Assembly (NCBI GenBank): GCA_947652115.1 | Contig: OX393569.1 | Location: forward strand, 22,488,896-22,552,895 | Direction: 5' to 3' | DNA: 64,000 nt | Source: Blastomussa wellsi | Taxonomy: Eukaryota; Cnidaria; Anthozoa; Scleractinia; Plerogyridae | Part shown: positions 1 through 11,172 of the stretch, piece by piece | Position numbering within the stretch: position 1 is the first letter of the stretch | Layout of the letters: every line of letters begins with the position of its first letter | Program-made: the position numbers and the translations under genes | The notes under the pieces: model-generated | Database searches by the model: none | The model's input: only the letters and a program-made list of their open reading frames with translations | Told to the model about the DNA's origin: nothing

Positions 1-492
1 ATAACGCATCACAACAAGAAGCAAAAGCGTACTGTCATTTTATAATTAAGAAGAAACTTTTTCTGAGACGTTCTTTTGTATCAACGTTGAAAAGTAAGTG
101 CTATTTTGTCATGAAGACCATTTTTAAGGAAAATTCACAAGAGAAAGCGATAGCCAGATTGGTGTGAAGCCATTTTTTGAATCGCTTTGGTTACCAGAGC
201 CCGCTTTACCATTATCCAGTCAGAAAATTGCTTTTGTTACACATGCGCACTTCTAGTTCACGTCTTACACCAAAAGCATTTATACGAGCATGTTCAAGTG
301 GCTCTCAATATTTTAGAATATTTTTTACTAACATATTACTACAGCTAGTCTAGCAACAGTTATAAAGACAGCTTTCTAAATCCAAATTTTAGTACCACCA
401 GTTTTAGTATCACCAGTGAATACTAAGCAACATGGTCATTATCAGTTGTATCAGCAACTCTCAAAGTCAAGTGATTTTCTACTTACTGTTAT

Positions 493-638
493 CAGGGGCG
501 CACCCAGGATTTTTCTTAGGAGGACGTGCACCACTAGGGAATGATGTCATTGATGGGTGACATAAGCAGAATAATTGTTCTGATAGAGAGCTGCAGGTCA
601 TCTAAGGGAGGGGTGCACACCCCCTAGATCCGCCCCTG
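493..638. mobile_element. Short hAT-like MITE
   Basis: The segment starts CAGGGGCG and ends CGCCCCTG, with related inner bases (CACCCAGGAT against CTAGATCCG). It has the CAGGGGCGGATC-type ends common in non-autonomous hAT elements. I could not confirm an 8-bp target duplication. A related but different element with CAGTGGCGGATCCAG ends lies at 52074-52214. Confidence 0.5.
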
Positions 639-825
639 TGCTACCATTGTCATGGCAGCTCTTCAAAAGGGCATTCACTGATGAAAGTCATAAAACTTCA
701 TAATTTGTTAACATACCACAGCTGTCCACTAAACAAAATTAATTCCTGTCATTGTATTACACCTCCTTGTGTCTTCCTAGACTAATCAATTACAAAATGT
801 CAAAGCTCTATAAGATGTGTTGGGG

Positions 826-932
826 TCAGGGTTAGGGTTGGGCTTTTGCATTAGGGATAGGGTTAGGGGTTAGGGGTTAGGGTTAGGGCTTAGTGTTTAT
901 GGTTTAGGGTTTAGTGCAAGGGTTAGGGTTAG
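826..932 (+). repeat. Interstitial telomere-like (TTAGGG) tract
   Basis: About 105 bp are dominated by GGTTAGGG and close variants (GGGTTAGGG, GGTTTAGGG, GGGCTTAG). TTAGGG is the telomere repeat of cnidarians and most animals. The degeneracy and the unique sequence on both sides indicate an internal tract, not a chromosome end. Confidence 0.75.
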
Positions 933-1133
933 ACCTATTGTGTGTCATTACTATGGCACTCTTAAATTCACTTCAAGTCTGCCTTTTGCTTCAGTTCAAA
1001 TGACTTTTACATTCCTCTTAATGTTTACTAACTCCAATGTTCTTAGAAATCGACCAAGTATTCACAGAGTTAGTGCTTTTTCGTCTTGGTTAAGTCCAGA
1101 CACTGCGCGCACGGAAGGCTGAGACTTAATTGG

Positions 1134-1278
1134 TTTTCAGGTTACATTTGTTTCTAACCTATATCAATCTGCTTCAACCTGAACATAGTACTTTAACAAT
1201 GACCAAAAAAGTCCAATAAACTGCTATCTTCAGGTTGAAACAGATTAAACTGAGTTGGAAACAGATATCACCTGAAAA
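1134..1278. repeat. Inverted repeat (foldback MITE-like)
   Basis: The left arm begins TTTTCAGGTTACATTTGTTT and the right arm ends GGAAACAGATATCACCTGAA. The arms are imperfect reverse complements of about 50 bp with a short AT-rich spacer. It is probably a decayed foldback element just beyond the last exon of the Crypton-derived gene. Confidence 0.5.
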
Positions 1279-1370
1279 TAAATTTAACCCACAACATATT
1301 CACCTATGGGAGGTTAAGATGAAGTCATGTAGCTTGGACCAAGTGAGAAGGTCTCCAACTACCGGTATTG

Positions 1371-4300
1371 TTAATTTTCCTTTGAGTTAATCCTTTGCAA
1401 AAGGTCTTTAATGCCGTCACCAATATACAACAACTCTTGAATAACTTGGTTGGACGGCTGCTGTTTAGACACAAGCTTATCCAGGCTCTCAAGACCTGTC
1501 TTAATACCATTTATTGCCTTCACACAGGAATCATCAACCTGCAGTGTGCAAATTATCACCATTAACCTCAACTTTGCTTTGATCACCAAATTTACCAAAC
1601 AATACCACATGCAAGTACAAATAATTACTCATAGTTTTAATTAATGGCCATACAGTAGGGTGTAAGATTTCACTCTATGAGGGAATGGTTTATGAAGCAG
1701 TTTGTTCTGTACTTGAATATTTCCTGAGATGTCATTCTGCATTGCATACCTTACATTTTATTATATTTCGAGCATTGCAGGATTACATTGTGAATTTTTA
1801 TTCACATCTAGCAGCCAAAGAGGGAGGTAGTTTGACAGAATCTTGTGTTGAAAAAATGTCAACCTTTGCAAATGTAAATTTGAATGAGTTAATTATACGT
1901 TCTTGTGCAACAACAACAACTTTATTTTTGTGTCAAAGCACTTTAGCGTACCTGCTAATTGGAGACACAGGAACCAGTAAATACTAAATAAATATTGCAG
2001 CCTTCCTAAGAAAACCATGAACACCTGAAATGTTTCAGGAATGTTGGTGTGTAGTGCCCAATCACAGCAAAGTTCAGGACACACAAACAAACCTCAAAAC
2101 CACAAACTAATTACTGTAGGTGTTTGTGGTTTGGCTTTCTCACACCTGATTGGCTTTTTCCTTGTAGCACAATAAGATTCCGTAAGCATTTCTGGTGTTC
2201 ACAGTTTTCTTAGCTTGGCCGTAAGAGAAGCCTTCCTACCTCGGATGAGTCATCTTTTATCACCTCTGTATCTCTGCGTAATCGTTTGGGCTCAGGCTTC
2301 AAACAAAAAACGTTCAATATAAAATAATTAGCTGATTATCTCATACAATGTTCCACAAGACTGAAGGAGAGTTCAATAACCTCACTAATGTATCTTGAGT
2401 TGAATATAAAATTTTAATGTAAGCAATCCTAAACAATAGCCGTGCTTTAAACTGTTCGGTACCAACATGCACTGAAGAGTAGAAGGTTAAAACAAAAATG
2501 ATTCATTACACACATACGTATTAAATAAGTAAGGTCACAAAAAGCAAATGAAAGTTCTTACAAAATCATGAAATATTCAAATAAATTCTTCAACAGAGCC
2601 TTGTTCTGTGTTCTTGTTACTAAGATAATTACAGTGTATACCAATATCACACAGAGACAGATGCTGGAATGAATGTGAGCATGTGTATTTACTGGAAAAT
2701 ACCTGCTTTCGACCACATCTATCACGCCCTACATTGTGGCTCACTTCAGAAGTTTGTTGGTGTTGTGTTAATTCTTCCCCATTCTCATGGAGCTGAACCT
2801 CTGTCCTACTTGATTGTTTTGCGATCACAAATGCATCTCCTGTGTTCACAGCCCTGACAATGTCTTGAATGTTCCACTGCTGAGGAATACAGAACACATG
2901 ATGCAAGTTCTGAGAAACATTTAAATCAGGAACATGTTCAGAGGGATTTCTCTTATTGGCAATGGTGCTCATGTCCCTAGGAGGTGTCTGAATAGATTCC
3001 ACAACAGGCACAGGCATTTCATCTACTGTTGGAATGCTTGGTGTAGTTGTCACTGATTTCAACAGTGGAGGTCCTGGACTATTCAAAGCAATCTTATTGT
3101 TTAGAATTGCATTATTGATGACTCTTGTAGGTCGCAGAGTTGCTATATCCTCCATTGCCTTGTACAACACAATTGGAGGTGTGGCCCGCAAATTGTGATT
3201 AGAGTAGTCTACTGGAAGAAGGGCTTCATGTGACATGTCCTTTAACATACCAGACAGACAGTTGAGCCCAGCAGCTTGTGATCTGTACCACACTCCACTT
3301 GTTGCAAAATCACGGTTTGGTATTTGAAAGAACGCAGAACAAGCAGGGTTTCTTCTCTTAAGGAACAATTTCAATGCTGCTACAGGGCACTGAAGACTTC
3401 CTGGTACACTGAACATTTTCCTTCCAGTACATTTAAATCGTTTATTCCTCAGCAAACTTGATGGTGACTCTTCTAGTTTACATGCAGCATACTCAAGGCC
3501 TGTTTTCTCATCAATGTGAAACTCGAACATTTCAGGTTTTAAATCACGCAAGTCATCTCTAGAAGTAACACCAAAATTGACTCCTACACCCAGAAACACC
3601 AATCTCTGTAAAGATTTAGGAGTCTTGATTCCTACCACTCCAGTGGCCCACAGTTTACGCACTTCATCTATATTTAAAGGCAAAGCACTGGTATTGCAAT
3701 CTGAAGAATCTAAGTATTCTTTCTGTGCAGCCTCCAAATCATGTAATATAGCATTAGCCTTGCTAAATTCAGGAGAATGAGTGAGACTGTAACACTTGCA
3801 GTAAGGTGCACTCTTTAGGTGATGATCAATAGCTGAACGTATGATTCTAAGGGAGCTGGCCCTCTTGGTGCCACCATGTTTTAAGTGAGATTCTTTGTAA
3901 AACTCAGACAGCCAATTGCTAATCTCCCTAGGTGGCCACTGCTCAAATTCTTCATCCATTCCTTTGCACTTTAACCACTCTGAAATAGAAGACATGGGAT
4001 GGACACAGTTCAGAAACATCTGTTAAAGTGTCTATATGGCCTACAGGGTTTTTATGCTTTTGGTATCTTTATATTGCATAAGCAAGTATTACAATTTTAT
4101 TTTTTGATCCCGCAACTTTTTTGCCACAAAATAGAGCATTAAAGTTCCCGCGTCGGCCACGCTCAATGAAGATGACCGGGAGTTGCTACTAAAAAAGAGT
4201 CCTGGTTCTAGAACGGGCTGTGACGTCAAGTCAGGAAGCGCCAAATCTTCCTATCAGTTCATTTCACTGTTAATTCAGAAATAATTGAAAGTGATTTCAT

Positions 4301-6337
4301 CCAAATAATTTCTGATAGCTGGGTTTGTTGTAAGGTGTTCAAATTCTGCTGACTCAAAGAAAGGAATTGCCTGAAGTGACCTCATTCATAATCAATCTTC
4401 GATCACACGGTCAACTTCATTGGGCGTGCCCAAGACGGGAAATTTAAAGCTTGATTTTGGGATGAAAAGTGACGGAATAGAAAAAAAAATTCAGAATAGT
4501 TTTCTACGCATTCTAGAGATACGAAATCCAAAACAATCGCTTTTGGCCATATAGACACTAAGAATTCCTGTTTGCTTATGTGCAAATTATTTGAAGTGTA
4601 GTTTGCCTGTCCTACCCTAGCACAAAAAAGTCATCTATCTTACCTTGCCTTGCCTGAAAAATGAAGTGTCTCTATACCCAGGGGGACTCCCCTATAAAAT
4701 GATGGGAGTGCTCATCGGAAGTTTTGATAAGAACCCCTACAATGTACCAGAATCTTGATTAGTGGGTGTGGCCTAAAGATTTTCAACCCTGAAAGGTACC
4801 ACACAAGGCCAGTGCAGTGGGGTGGGGAGGGCTGAAATATGCGAGCCAAGCTTGGGAGGGGTGGGAGAGGAAGCTGGGTGCCTTTCTTTTCCACATGAAA
4901 ACGGTTCCTGCCACATGAATGAAAACTTCAAATAAAAATCAGCAGAGTGATACGTGTAGTTCCTGTCATTTCTTGGCTCAATACCCTAACTGGTACCATG
5001 ACAACTCTAGCTGTGGTGATTTTAGGTTAAAGTACCCTAAACAGTATCAATCCATAAAATTTACCCTGTAAAGGGTATGACAAGCACCCCATCATTTTTA
5101 TAGGGGAGTCACCCCAGTCTCTAAGCTCAACAACCTGGCAAGTTTTTCAACATGGTCTATATCCAGTCGTAGGAGGCGCAGTCGCCTAACGGTTAGTGCA
5201 CAGGACTCCGGATCGGACGGTCTGGGTTCAGGCCTCTAGCCGGGGCACTGTGTTGTGTTCTTGGGCAAGGCACTTTACTCTCACAGTGCCTCTCTTCACC
5301 CACAGTGCCCCTCTTCACGCTCTGCTGGGCAGCCCTTTGGGAAGCCGGAGCTTCGCTATAAATGGGTAACGGCGAATTCACTGCTGGGGGTAACCCTGCG
5401 ATGGACTAGCATCCCAACCCAGGGGGGAGTAGAAATACTCTGTCGCTTTATGTTACAGAAACCAGTAGTGCTGTTAGCTTTTACTGCGGCTTGTGTGCTA
5501 TATGGTGATGGCTAAAAGGGATGGCTGAGAGGGACATTTCTAAGCATGAACAGATTGAGTTGACATGAGGCGTGGAATCGTTGGACCTTGGTTGCCACTG
5601 GAAGGGCTGAGGCTCCAACAATTCCACACTTCGTATAAGACAACTTGATCTATTCATGGTTAGAAACTTTCCTCTCTACCATCCCTTTTAGCCATCGTGC
5701 TGTATAGTTTGCTTACAGTAAGCTTTCAATCTGGTTTAATTGTAGTTACCTTTTATTTGTTGGTTTGGACAGAACCACTAACTAAATGTATTTACTATGG
5801 ATACTAATACATGTAAGTACTGTATTCTGAAAAAAGCTGTCTGTCTCTCAGACATGTATACTAATACATAATTAATTATTTAACTCTAACTTCTGAGAAG
5901 CCAAATGCATAATTCATAAAACAGAAAAGAAATCATTCTTACACTCCAAACCAGTTCATTGCAGATCAGTGATTTCAGTTCTTCCGCCGTGTTTTTTAAT
6001 CATAAACACCCTCGCCGCGCGCATTCACTGTTAAATTTCATGAATAGAAAAGAAAAATTTGTGCATAATATAGCAAAAAACTACAATTAGCTCTCGTGGT
6101 ACCTTTGAAGACCCTGACGTGACCGGCATAGTGTCTTGAAGTGAGCGTGGAAATGTTTTTACGACCCTGACATTCCCTTTCCGCAGTACACAGAGTAGAT
6201 TCTTCTCGGGGCTCCACATCTCCATCCTTTGGAAATTCATGACGATCCTCTTCTTTAATTTCGGCATTCGTATCGTAGTCTATGCGTTGGACAGTAACAT
6301 TGGTACTGTAATCAATATATGTTTCGTTCTGTTCCAT
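1371..6337 (-). CDS. Crypton-recombinase-derived (ZMYM/QRICH1-type, DUF3504) protein, 4 coding exons
   Basis: The exons, in transcript order, are 6337-6103, 3979-2703, 2296-2240 and 1538-1371. All join at GT/AG borders with matching phase (1, 0, 0) to give 578 residues. The first 78 residues are acidic and polar and match nothing I recognise. Exon 2 carries the recombinase-like domain: an N-terminal helical part (EQWPPREISNWLSEFY...) followed by a catalytic-fold region with a tyrosine-recombinase-like HxxR motif (SNHNLRAT). The usual GHRS and nucleophile-tyrosine segment is not apparent, so catalysis is doubtful. The last two small exons add a basic KPKRLRR-like stretch, which may be a nuclear signal, and a helical tail. 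ZMYM2-4, QRICH1 and KCTD1 are known to carry Crypton-derived domains, and this protein is likely a nuclear DNA-binding or chromatin factor of that type. It shares a 236-bp divergent promoter with PIGL. Intron 1 holds a SINE and a MITE. Confidence 0.8.
2006..2213. mobile_element. Small TIR element (MITE) in the Crypton-derived gene
   Basis: The ends are imperfect inverted repeats of about 26 bp. The left begins CTAAGAAAACCATGAACACC and the right ends GGTGTTCACAGTTTTCTTAG. It lies in the last intron of the minus-strand gene. No coding capacity. Confidence 0.55.
4677..5117 (+). mobile_element. CCCAGGGGGA-ended MITE, copy 1
   Basis: It begins CCCAGGGGGACTCCCCTATA and ends in the imperfect reverse complement (TATAGGGGAGTCACCCC). 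The interior has several spaced copies of a motif like CCCTAAAAGGTACCA. The same element occurs in the same orientation at 55008-55434, where the ends and target duplication are cleaner. It lies in intron 1 of the Crypton-derived gene. Confidence 0.7.
5171..5463 (+). mobile_element. tRNA-derived SINE, copy 1
   Basis: The 5' end resembles a tRNA gene: an A-box-like GCCTAACGGTTAGTGC and a B-box-like GGGTTCAGGCC. A conserved body follows (CTTGGGCAAGGCACTTTACT, then TGCGATGGACTAGCATCC). It is the same family as 27246-27541 and 31549-31855. This copy lacks the last 50 or so bases seen in the 31.5-kb copy. It is not a functional tRNA, because the anticodon arm and acceptor pairing are lost. Confidence 0.8.
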
Positions 6338-6573
6338 TTTCCGTCCTATTCACCGTTCAATTTTGCGTGATTCTCTACCTCATTTTCTTTTGCATTAGAA
6401 GGAACAACATTTTCTATCACGTACGAATTGCCTTTTTCAGCAAAAAAAGGAATGAAAGGAGGCAAAGGAATGAAAACTGACGACAATTTAAACACTCATA
6501 CACCAACAAAAGAAGGAAGGTGACGGTGTCGCTTGGTAGCCACCCCAGTTGTTCTTGGTAACCACACACATCG
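6338..6573. promoter_or_regulatory. Putative bidirectional promoter, Crypton-derived gene / PIGL
   Basis: Only 236 bp separate the two divergent start codons, so both transcripts must start in or near this interval. I see no clear TATA box placed for either gene. Overlap of the 5' untranslated regions is possible. Confidence 0.6.
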
Positions 6574-9500
6574 ATGGTTCCCATTGGAGCTTGTGTTGGA
6601 GCGAGTTTCTTGTTGTTCGTTGTTATTTTGTCGACCATTCTCAAAGTGTTCTACTGTAGACAGTTAAAAATCCAAAAAGAAATAAAGTTCAAATTTAAGA
6701 AGCAAAATGTTCTTTTCATCACTGCACACCCGGATGACGAGTGTATGTTCTTCTCGCCCGCCATTTTGAATGTTCTGCGTTCCTGTTGCACAGTGCATCT
6801 CCTGTGCCTCTCTACAGGTATATTTCTGAAAAAATGAAATGAGTTCTGTTTGCATAGTGACTTATTAGTTGTGCGGCCTTAGATTGGAACACCCCACTCC
6901 ACTCCCCAGGGTATTTAAATTTTTCCTTTCAATTGTCACAGTAGTTGTGTATTTTGTACCAACTTGAGGCCATTTCTTCTTTACAGGTAATTATTACCAA
7001 CAAGGAGATATACGAAAACAGGAGTTGTTCTCAAGCTGTAGCATTCTGGGAATTCCATCGGATCTTGTGACTGTAGTTGATCACCGGTAAACTATTGGCT
7101 CGTCCTTGGTGTAAAAACTTGTGAAACTCAAGAGTGACTTATAACAAAGAACGAATAAGACAACAAAGAACCTCCAAACAATATAGAAAAGAAAAGCAAT
7201 AGATTGAGAACAAAGAAAAAAGTCACAGGTTTTTACACCAAGATAAACCCAAACTATTTGAAAAAATCTACTGGAGTCCAGGGTCCTGGGGAGGTGTTGG
7301 TTAGAACCCAGGAGCCCTAAAAATTTCATTGTCAAGCCTGGAGCCTCATCCTTTTGCTACTCAGAGTCCCAGTGCAACTTCATTATTTTTCAGAGTGCAG
7401 AGCCCAGAAAATGTTTGCTAACAAGTCTGGAGTCATCGTTCTCCTGGTCCTATGTAGACCTAGAAACCACCCCCAGGCATTTTAATTTTTGGACAATTTG
7501 TGTTCAAATCCCCCCTCTCCAGGCCGAAACGCCATTCAAATACTCCATCATAGGTCCATTTCTGGTAATCAAATGTCCCCACCCCCAGGACAACTAATGA
7601 GTGGGCATGACCAGATTACCATTTTAACTTTTTATTAGCTGTTATTATGCTTCTGTAGATGAAACATTTGCCAGGCAAAATCATTCAGCATCCTAGAGAT
7701 TTCAAACGCAGCAATTGAATTACCAGAGAATAATATCATCTGTTGGATGCTAGTAATGCAAAAAAAAAACAGATCTAATCAATGAAGGTGCATTCAAACT
7801 GTGGGGAGCCATAAGTAACTGAAAGAAAACATCGCCAGTTCTTGGTGCTTAGAGACAACAGTAGCCTTGAAAGGACTTGGATCTTAGAACTTCCTAATGT
7901 GATAAAGAAAATCATGCAAGCTAACCACAAGCTTAAGATAAGCAAAAGATCTTTGTAACATAAATCCACTGATCCGACTGATTTTAAAGCTTATCTAGTC
8001 CTTTGCTTTTTAACCAAGCCGCCACAAAAACTTGCCATGTCAGTCTCCGTCATGATTTATCAGTCCACATAGAATCACTAGAACACTTACCCCTATGGGT
8101 AAAGATCAAATTTTCCACCTCTGGGAAGACTAAGATTATCAAATTCACTGCCCCCCTGGGAAGGCAAAGGCATCAAATGTCCAGGGTATGCCTGGGGTTA
8201 TGTTGAAGCTTTAGTTTGATTGGAACGTTAATGTTTCAGAAGATAACTGTGGTCCAGCAAGGCAGTGTGGACAAATATTTTTACAGTATGCACTGGAGTA
8301 TCGAAGTGATGACGTCACAAAAACTAAATTTTTGAAATTATGGGATTTACTGAGATATTCTGAAAGTACATGATGAGGGATGCCTACATGCCAAAAATCA
8401 GTATCTTATTTCAATTTGGGGGTGAGATATTGACTCTTTCATGCTTCAGTGACTCCATAAAAATCCTTGACAAAGACAAAATTACAAGGATTTGTGTGGA
8501 GTCGTTGAAGCATGAAAAGGCCAATATCTCACCCCCAAGTTGAAATAAGATGCTGACTTGTGGCAAGTGGCCATTCTTCGTCATGTACTTTCCGAAGATC
8601 TTAATGAATCGCATAATTTCAAAAATTTGAACATTTGCGACGTCACACTTTGGTACTCTATTGTTTTACATTATTGCACTCTTTAATATTTGTCTCTTTC
8701 AGTTATCTTCCTGATGATCCAAAGGTAGACTGGGATATTAAGATTGTTGGCCAAGTAATTGCGGATCATATCAGTCACAATAAATTTAAAGTGGTAAGAT
8801 ATATAGCTCTGTAAAGGAAAGGAACAGGCAATTTATTTATGAACTCAAGTATTGTAAATTATGATTTTTCTATTTTTTCAAGGCAATTTGATTCAAAAAC
8901 TTTATCTGTATTGAATACAAACAAAGCAGGTTGTGACTGGCTGCTATTTCAGCTGTTCTCCTGATCAGATTTTGCTTTCATACAACAGGTCATGACATTT
9001 GATTCCTATGGGGTGTCAGGCCATGCCAATCACATTGCCATATACAAAGCTATAAAAAGATTGAAGGTTGAAGGACTCCTTGGAGATGTAACAGTTTACA
9101 CACTCAGCAGCATTAGCATATTGAGGAAATATATCTCACTGTTTGATCTTCCATTCAGTGTCTATAATTCACAGTGAGTAAAACATATAGAAAAAGGTAA
9201 CATCCCTGATAAACTGAAATGTATGCCACATGTAGTTATCTCATTTTCCTAGCAACACTAGCTGAGTAGCCTTATTCTTACATCTTCAGTATTATAACTG
9301 TAAACCAATTGTGCAAGCGGAAGTTTTGGCAGATATTCAGTGTCATTTTTTCTATTTTTTTTTTAAATTTCTTAATTTTGTGAACTTTGACTGCATTACA
9401 CTTACATTACATTACAATGACATTATCGTTCAACAATAGTTAACCACAGCTTTGGAGGGATGGGTCTTCTAACGAGTTTCATAATAAGGGCTTGCAAGGT

Positions 9501-10029
9501 AGGAAAAATTATTGGGTCAAATCAAATTGCTGAAAAGAAGGGGAGTATTGAAAATTAATAAACTAGGCAATCAAGGGTTTCCACTTATTTATAAAATCCA
9601 TACTGTAGAGTGTTTGTTTCTCCAGAAGTGCATGACTATGTATAATGCTTATTTTAACTGAAAGTTGTGGTAACGTCCGTTGTTATTTGGTCGTGGTGCT
9701 AGTAGCTCATTCAAGTGAAATAACTATCAGAATATTTGGAGCCATGCCATTTGATCACTGCACTGGCCAGGAAACTAATTTTCAGATTAATTTCTCTCTC
9801 CCCTTTAGGCATATGGTTCTATCACGTCCTCATGAGATCCTGTTAGCACAGGTTTGTTCATTTTTCAGAGATAAATATCTAATTTGTGTTTCCAAAAGAC
9901 TCAAAATGTTAAACCTTTTGCCACCAGAATGCCATGTATGCTCACAGAAGTCAGTTGCAGTGGTTTAGGAAGCTGTACGTAATGTTTTCCAGATTTATGA
10001 TTATCAATACACTTGAAGAACTGGAGTGA
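6574..10029 (+). CDS. PIGL: N-acetylglucosaminyl-phosphatidylinositol de-N-acetylase, 6 exons
   Basis: The exons are 6574-6817, 6987-7086, 8703-8793, 8989-9173, 9809-9851 and 9928-10029. All splice phases match and give 254 residues, close to human PIGL (252). The enzyme removes the acetyl group from GlcNAc-PI, the second step of GPI-anchor synthesis, on the cytoplasmic face of the ER. The sequence shows an N-terminal hydrophobic anchor (about residues 10-27), the metal-binding AHPDDE motif (residues 51-56) and a GVSGHANH motif (about 153-160) that supplies further metal ligands. The C-terminal SQLQWFRKLY and FSRFMIINTLEEL segments are typical of the family. The fifth exon is only 43 bp and would be missed by a simple frame search. 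Intron 2 contains two MITEs. The transcript converges on LLPH. Confidence 0.92.
7104..7242. mobile_element. MITE with GGTGTAAAAAC ends, copy 1
   Basis: The terminal inverted repeats are CCTTGGTGTAAAAACTTGTG and CACAGGTTTTTACACCAAG. A second copy of the same family, inverted, lies at 13121-13259 with CCTCGGTGTAAAAACCTGTG ends. The interiors align (GAGTGAC, CAAAGA and AACAATA-containing blocks). It lies inside PIGL intron 2. Confidence 0.75.
8291..8662. mobile_element. Foldback element in PIGL intron 2
   Basis: Two arms of about 170 bp are reverse complements with a short loop near 8470. The outer ends are GAGTATCGAAGTGATGACGT and ACGTCACACTTTGGTACTCT, and the inner blocks include TCTCACCCCCAA against TTGGGGGTGAGA. 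There is no coding capacity. Transcribed RNA could fold into a long hairpin. Confidence 0.75.
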
Positions 10030-10317
10030 AGAAAAGCTGCAATCAACACAAGCTTCACCACTGCTTTTAGCTTGAACCCTTTACTTTGTACTGGTGATCA
10101 ACATGTCACTTCTTTCCCCATCAATACAATGGACTTTGATGGGAATAAACAGAAGCATCAGTATATTGTCTTGACACACCATGAAATGTCCACAACTACC
10201 AGTGCTCGACACTAACGTTTTTGGATACTAGGCAGTCAGCTAATAAGCACAATAAATCACAAGTCCACATTCATTGACAATCCACTAGCCCAAAAAAGGC
10301 CAAAAAATCTCTCAGCG

Positions 10318-10500
10318 CTATTGTTTGAGTCCACAAAAGTTCCACAGCGGATATGTTTTGTTCCAACTCAGTTGAAAATTTCTTGACCGCTGATCATACT
10401 TCTTTCTTTCTTCATGCTGTATATGGTCCTCTGGCGGCGGTAAGAGGGCGTTTTTTCGAAGATACTTGGTGTTAAAAAAGCTTGAAATCTTAATTTTTGC
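10318..10500 (-). pseudogene. ZNF862/hAT-like N-terminal peptide fragment
   Basis: Reading leftward, the frame gives KIKISSFFNTK and then, near its stop, RSRNFQLSWNKTYPLW. This resembles the 'RKFQ.SW...FPWL' block at the start of ZNF862/KIAA1586-like and related hAT-derived proteins. The expected cysteine-rich finger after the block is missing, and the frame ends at once. It is best seen as a transposase-gene remnant inside the surrounding hAT-like element. The resemblance is from memory of the family and is weak. Confidence 0.35.
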
Positions 10501-10832
10501 AGTGATTTGTTGTGAGAAAAACTCTTTGACATAGATGGTATCTGTTTTGTGGACCAATGGTATGAAACCACTACGACGTGGATTTGATGGCAAATTCTTT
10601 TTAATCAAGCTAATAGAAACTACAACCACAGACAAAAGTAGTTGGGAAGGTGGTGAGAATTCAGTCAAGTCTTGCTGCACATCATGCTTAGCCATATGAC
10701 GTGATTTTAGTTTTTGGTATAGCACAACATTGAATGAGGGGGAAGGGGAGGATGGAAAAAACAAACCTTTCCAACACTTTTGTCTGTGGTTGTAGCTTTT
10801 AAAAATATTGTAATCGTACTCAAGAGATGACA

Positions 10833-11172
10833 TAGTTTGCAAATGGTTTGTCACTGACTGTTTTTTAGATCTTACTTTTAAGACGTTTCAGCCAGTACTT
10901 AGACCTTCGTGGCGCATGCCAGGGATTTTCACAAGCAACTCTTTTTGGAGGCTTGGTTGTCTGTTAAAAATCTGCACTCTGGAAACGACCACATCGCTAT
11001 CCCAACGGTGTACAAATCCCTGGCATGCCCACGAGTCTCACACCATGTTCTTTTAACGGCTCTATTTTATTTTAACGGCTCTATTTTTTCTACTGATGAA
11101 GGTCTAAGTACTGGCCGAAACGTCTTAAAAGTAAGATCTAAAATCAGTCAGTGACAAACCATTTGCAAACTA
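10833..11172. mobile_element. TA-flanked MITE nested in the hAT-like element
   Basis: Terminal inverted repeats of about 75 bp start GTTTGCAAATGGTTTGTCAC and end with the reverse complement. TA dinucleotides lie immediately outside both ends, as for Tc1/mariner-type insertions. The interior includes a tandem ACGGCTCTATTTTAT-like duplication. It is non-coding. Confidence 0.75.

Larger units (their letters stand above)
1..1370. other. Intergenic region without a recognisable gene
   Basis: I see no convincing coding exon here. The stretch holds a small TIR element, a telomere-like tract and an inverted repeat, each listed separately. Short open frames in it match no family I recognise. Confidence 0.5.

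Noticed and set aside
1685..1987. A 100-residue plus-strand open frame
   Set aside because: No family resemblance or splice support. It lies antisense in the last intron of the Crypton-derived gene.
5171..5250. A functional tRNA gene
   Set aside because: Box A and B are visible but no cloverleaf can be drawn, and the same unit recurs with a long SINE body at two other sites.
9645..9968. A 107-residue open frame on the plus strand
   Set aside because: Only part of it (9809-9851) is a real PIGL exon. The rest is intron, and the last PIGL exon uses another frame.
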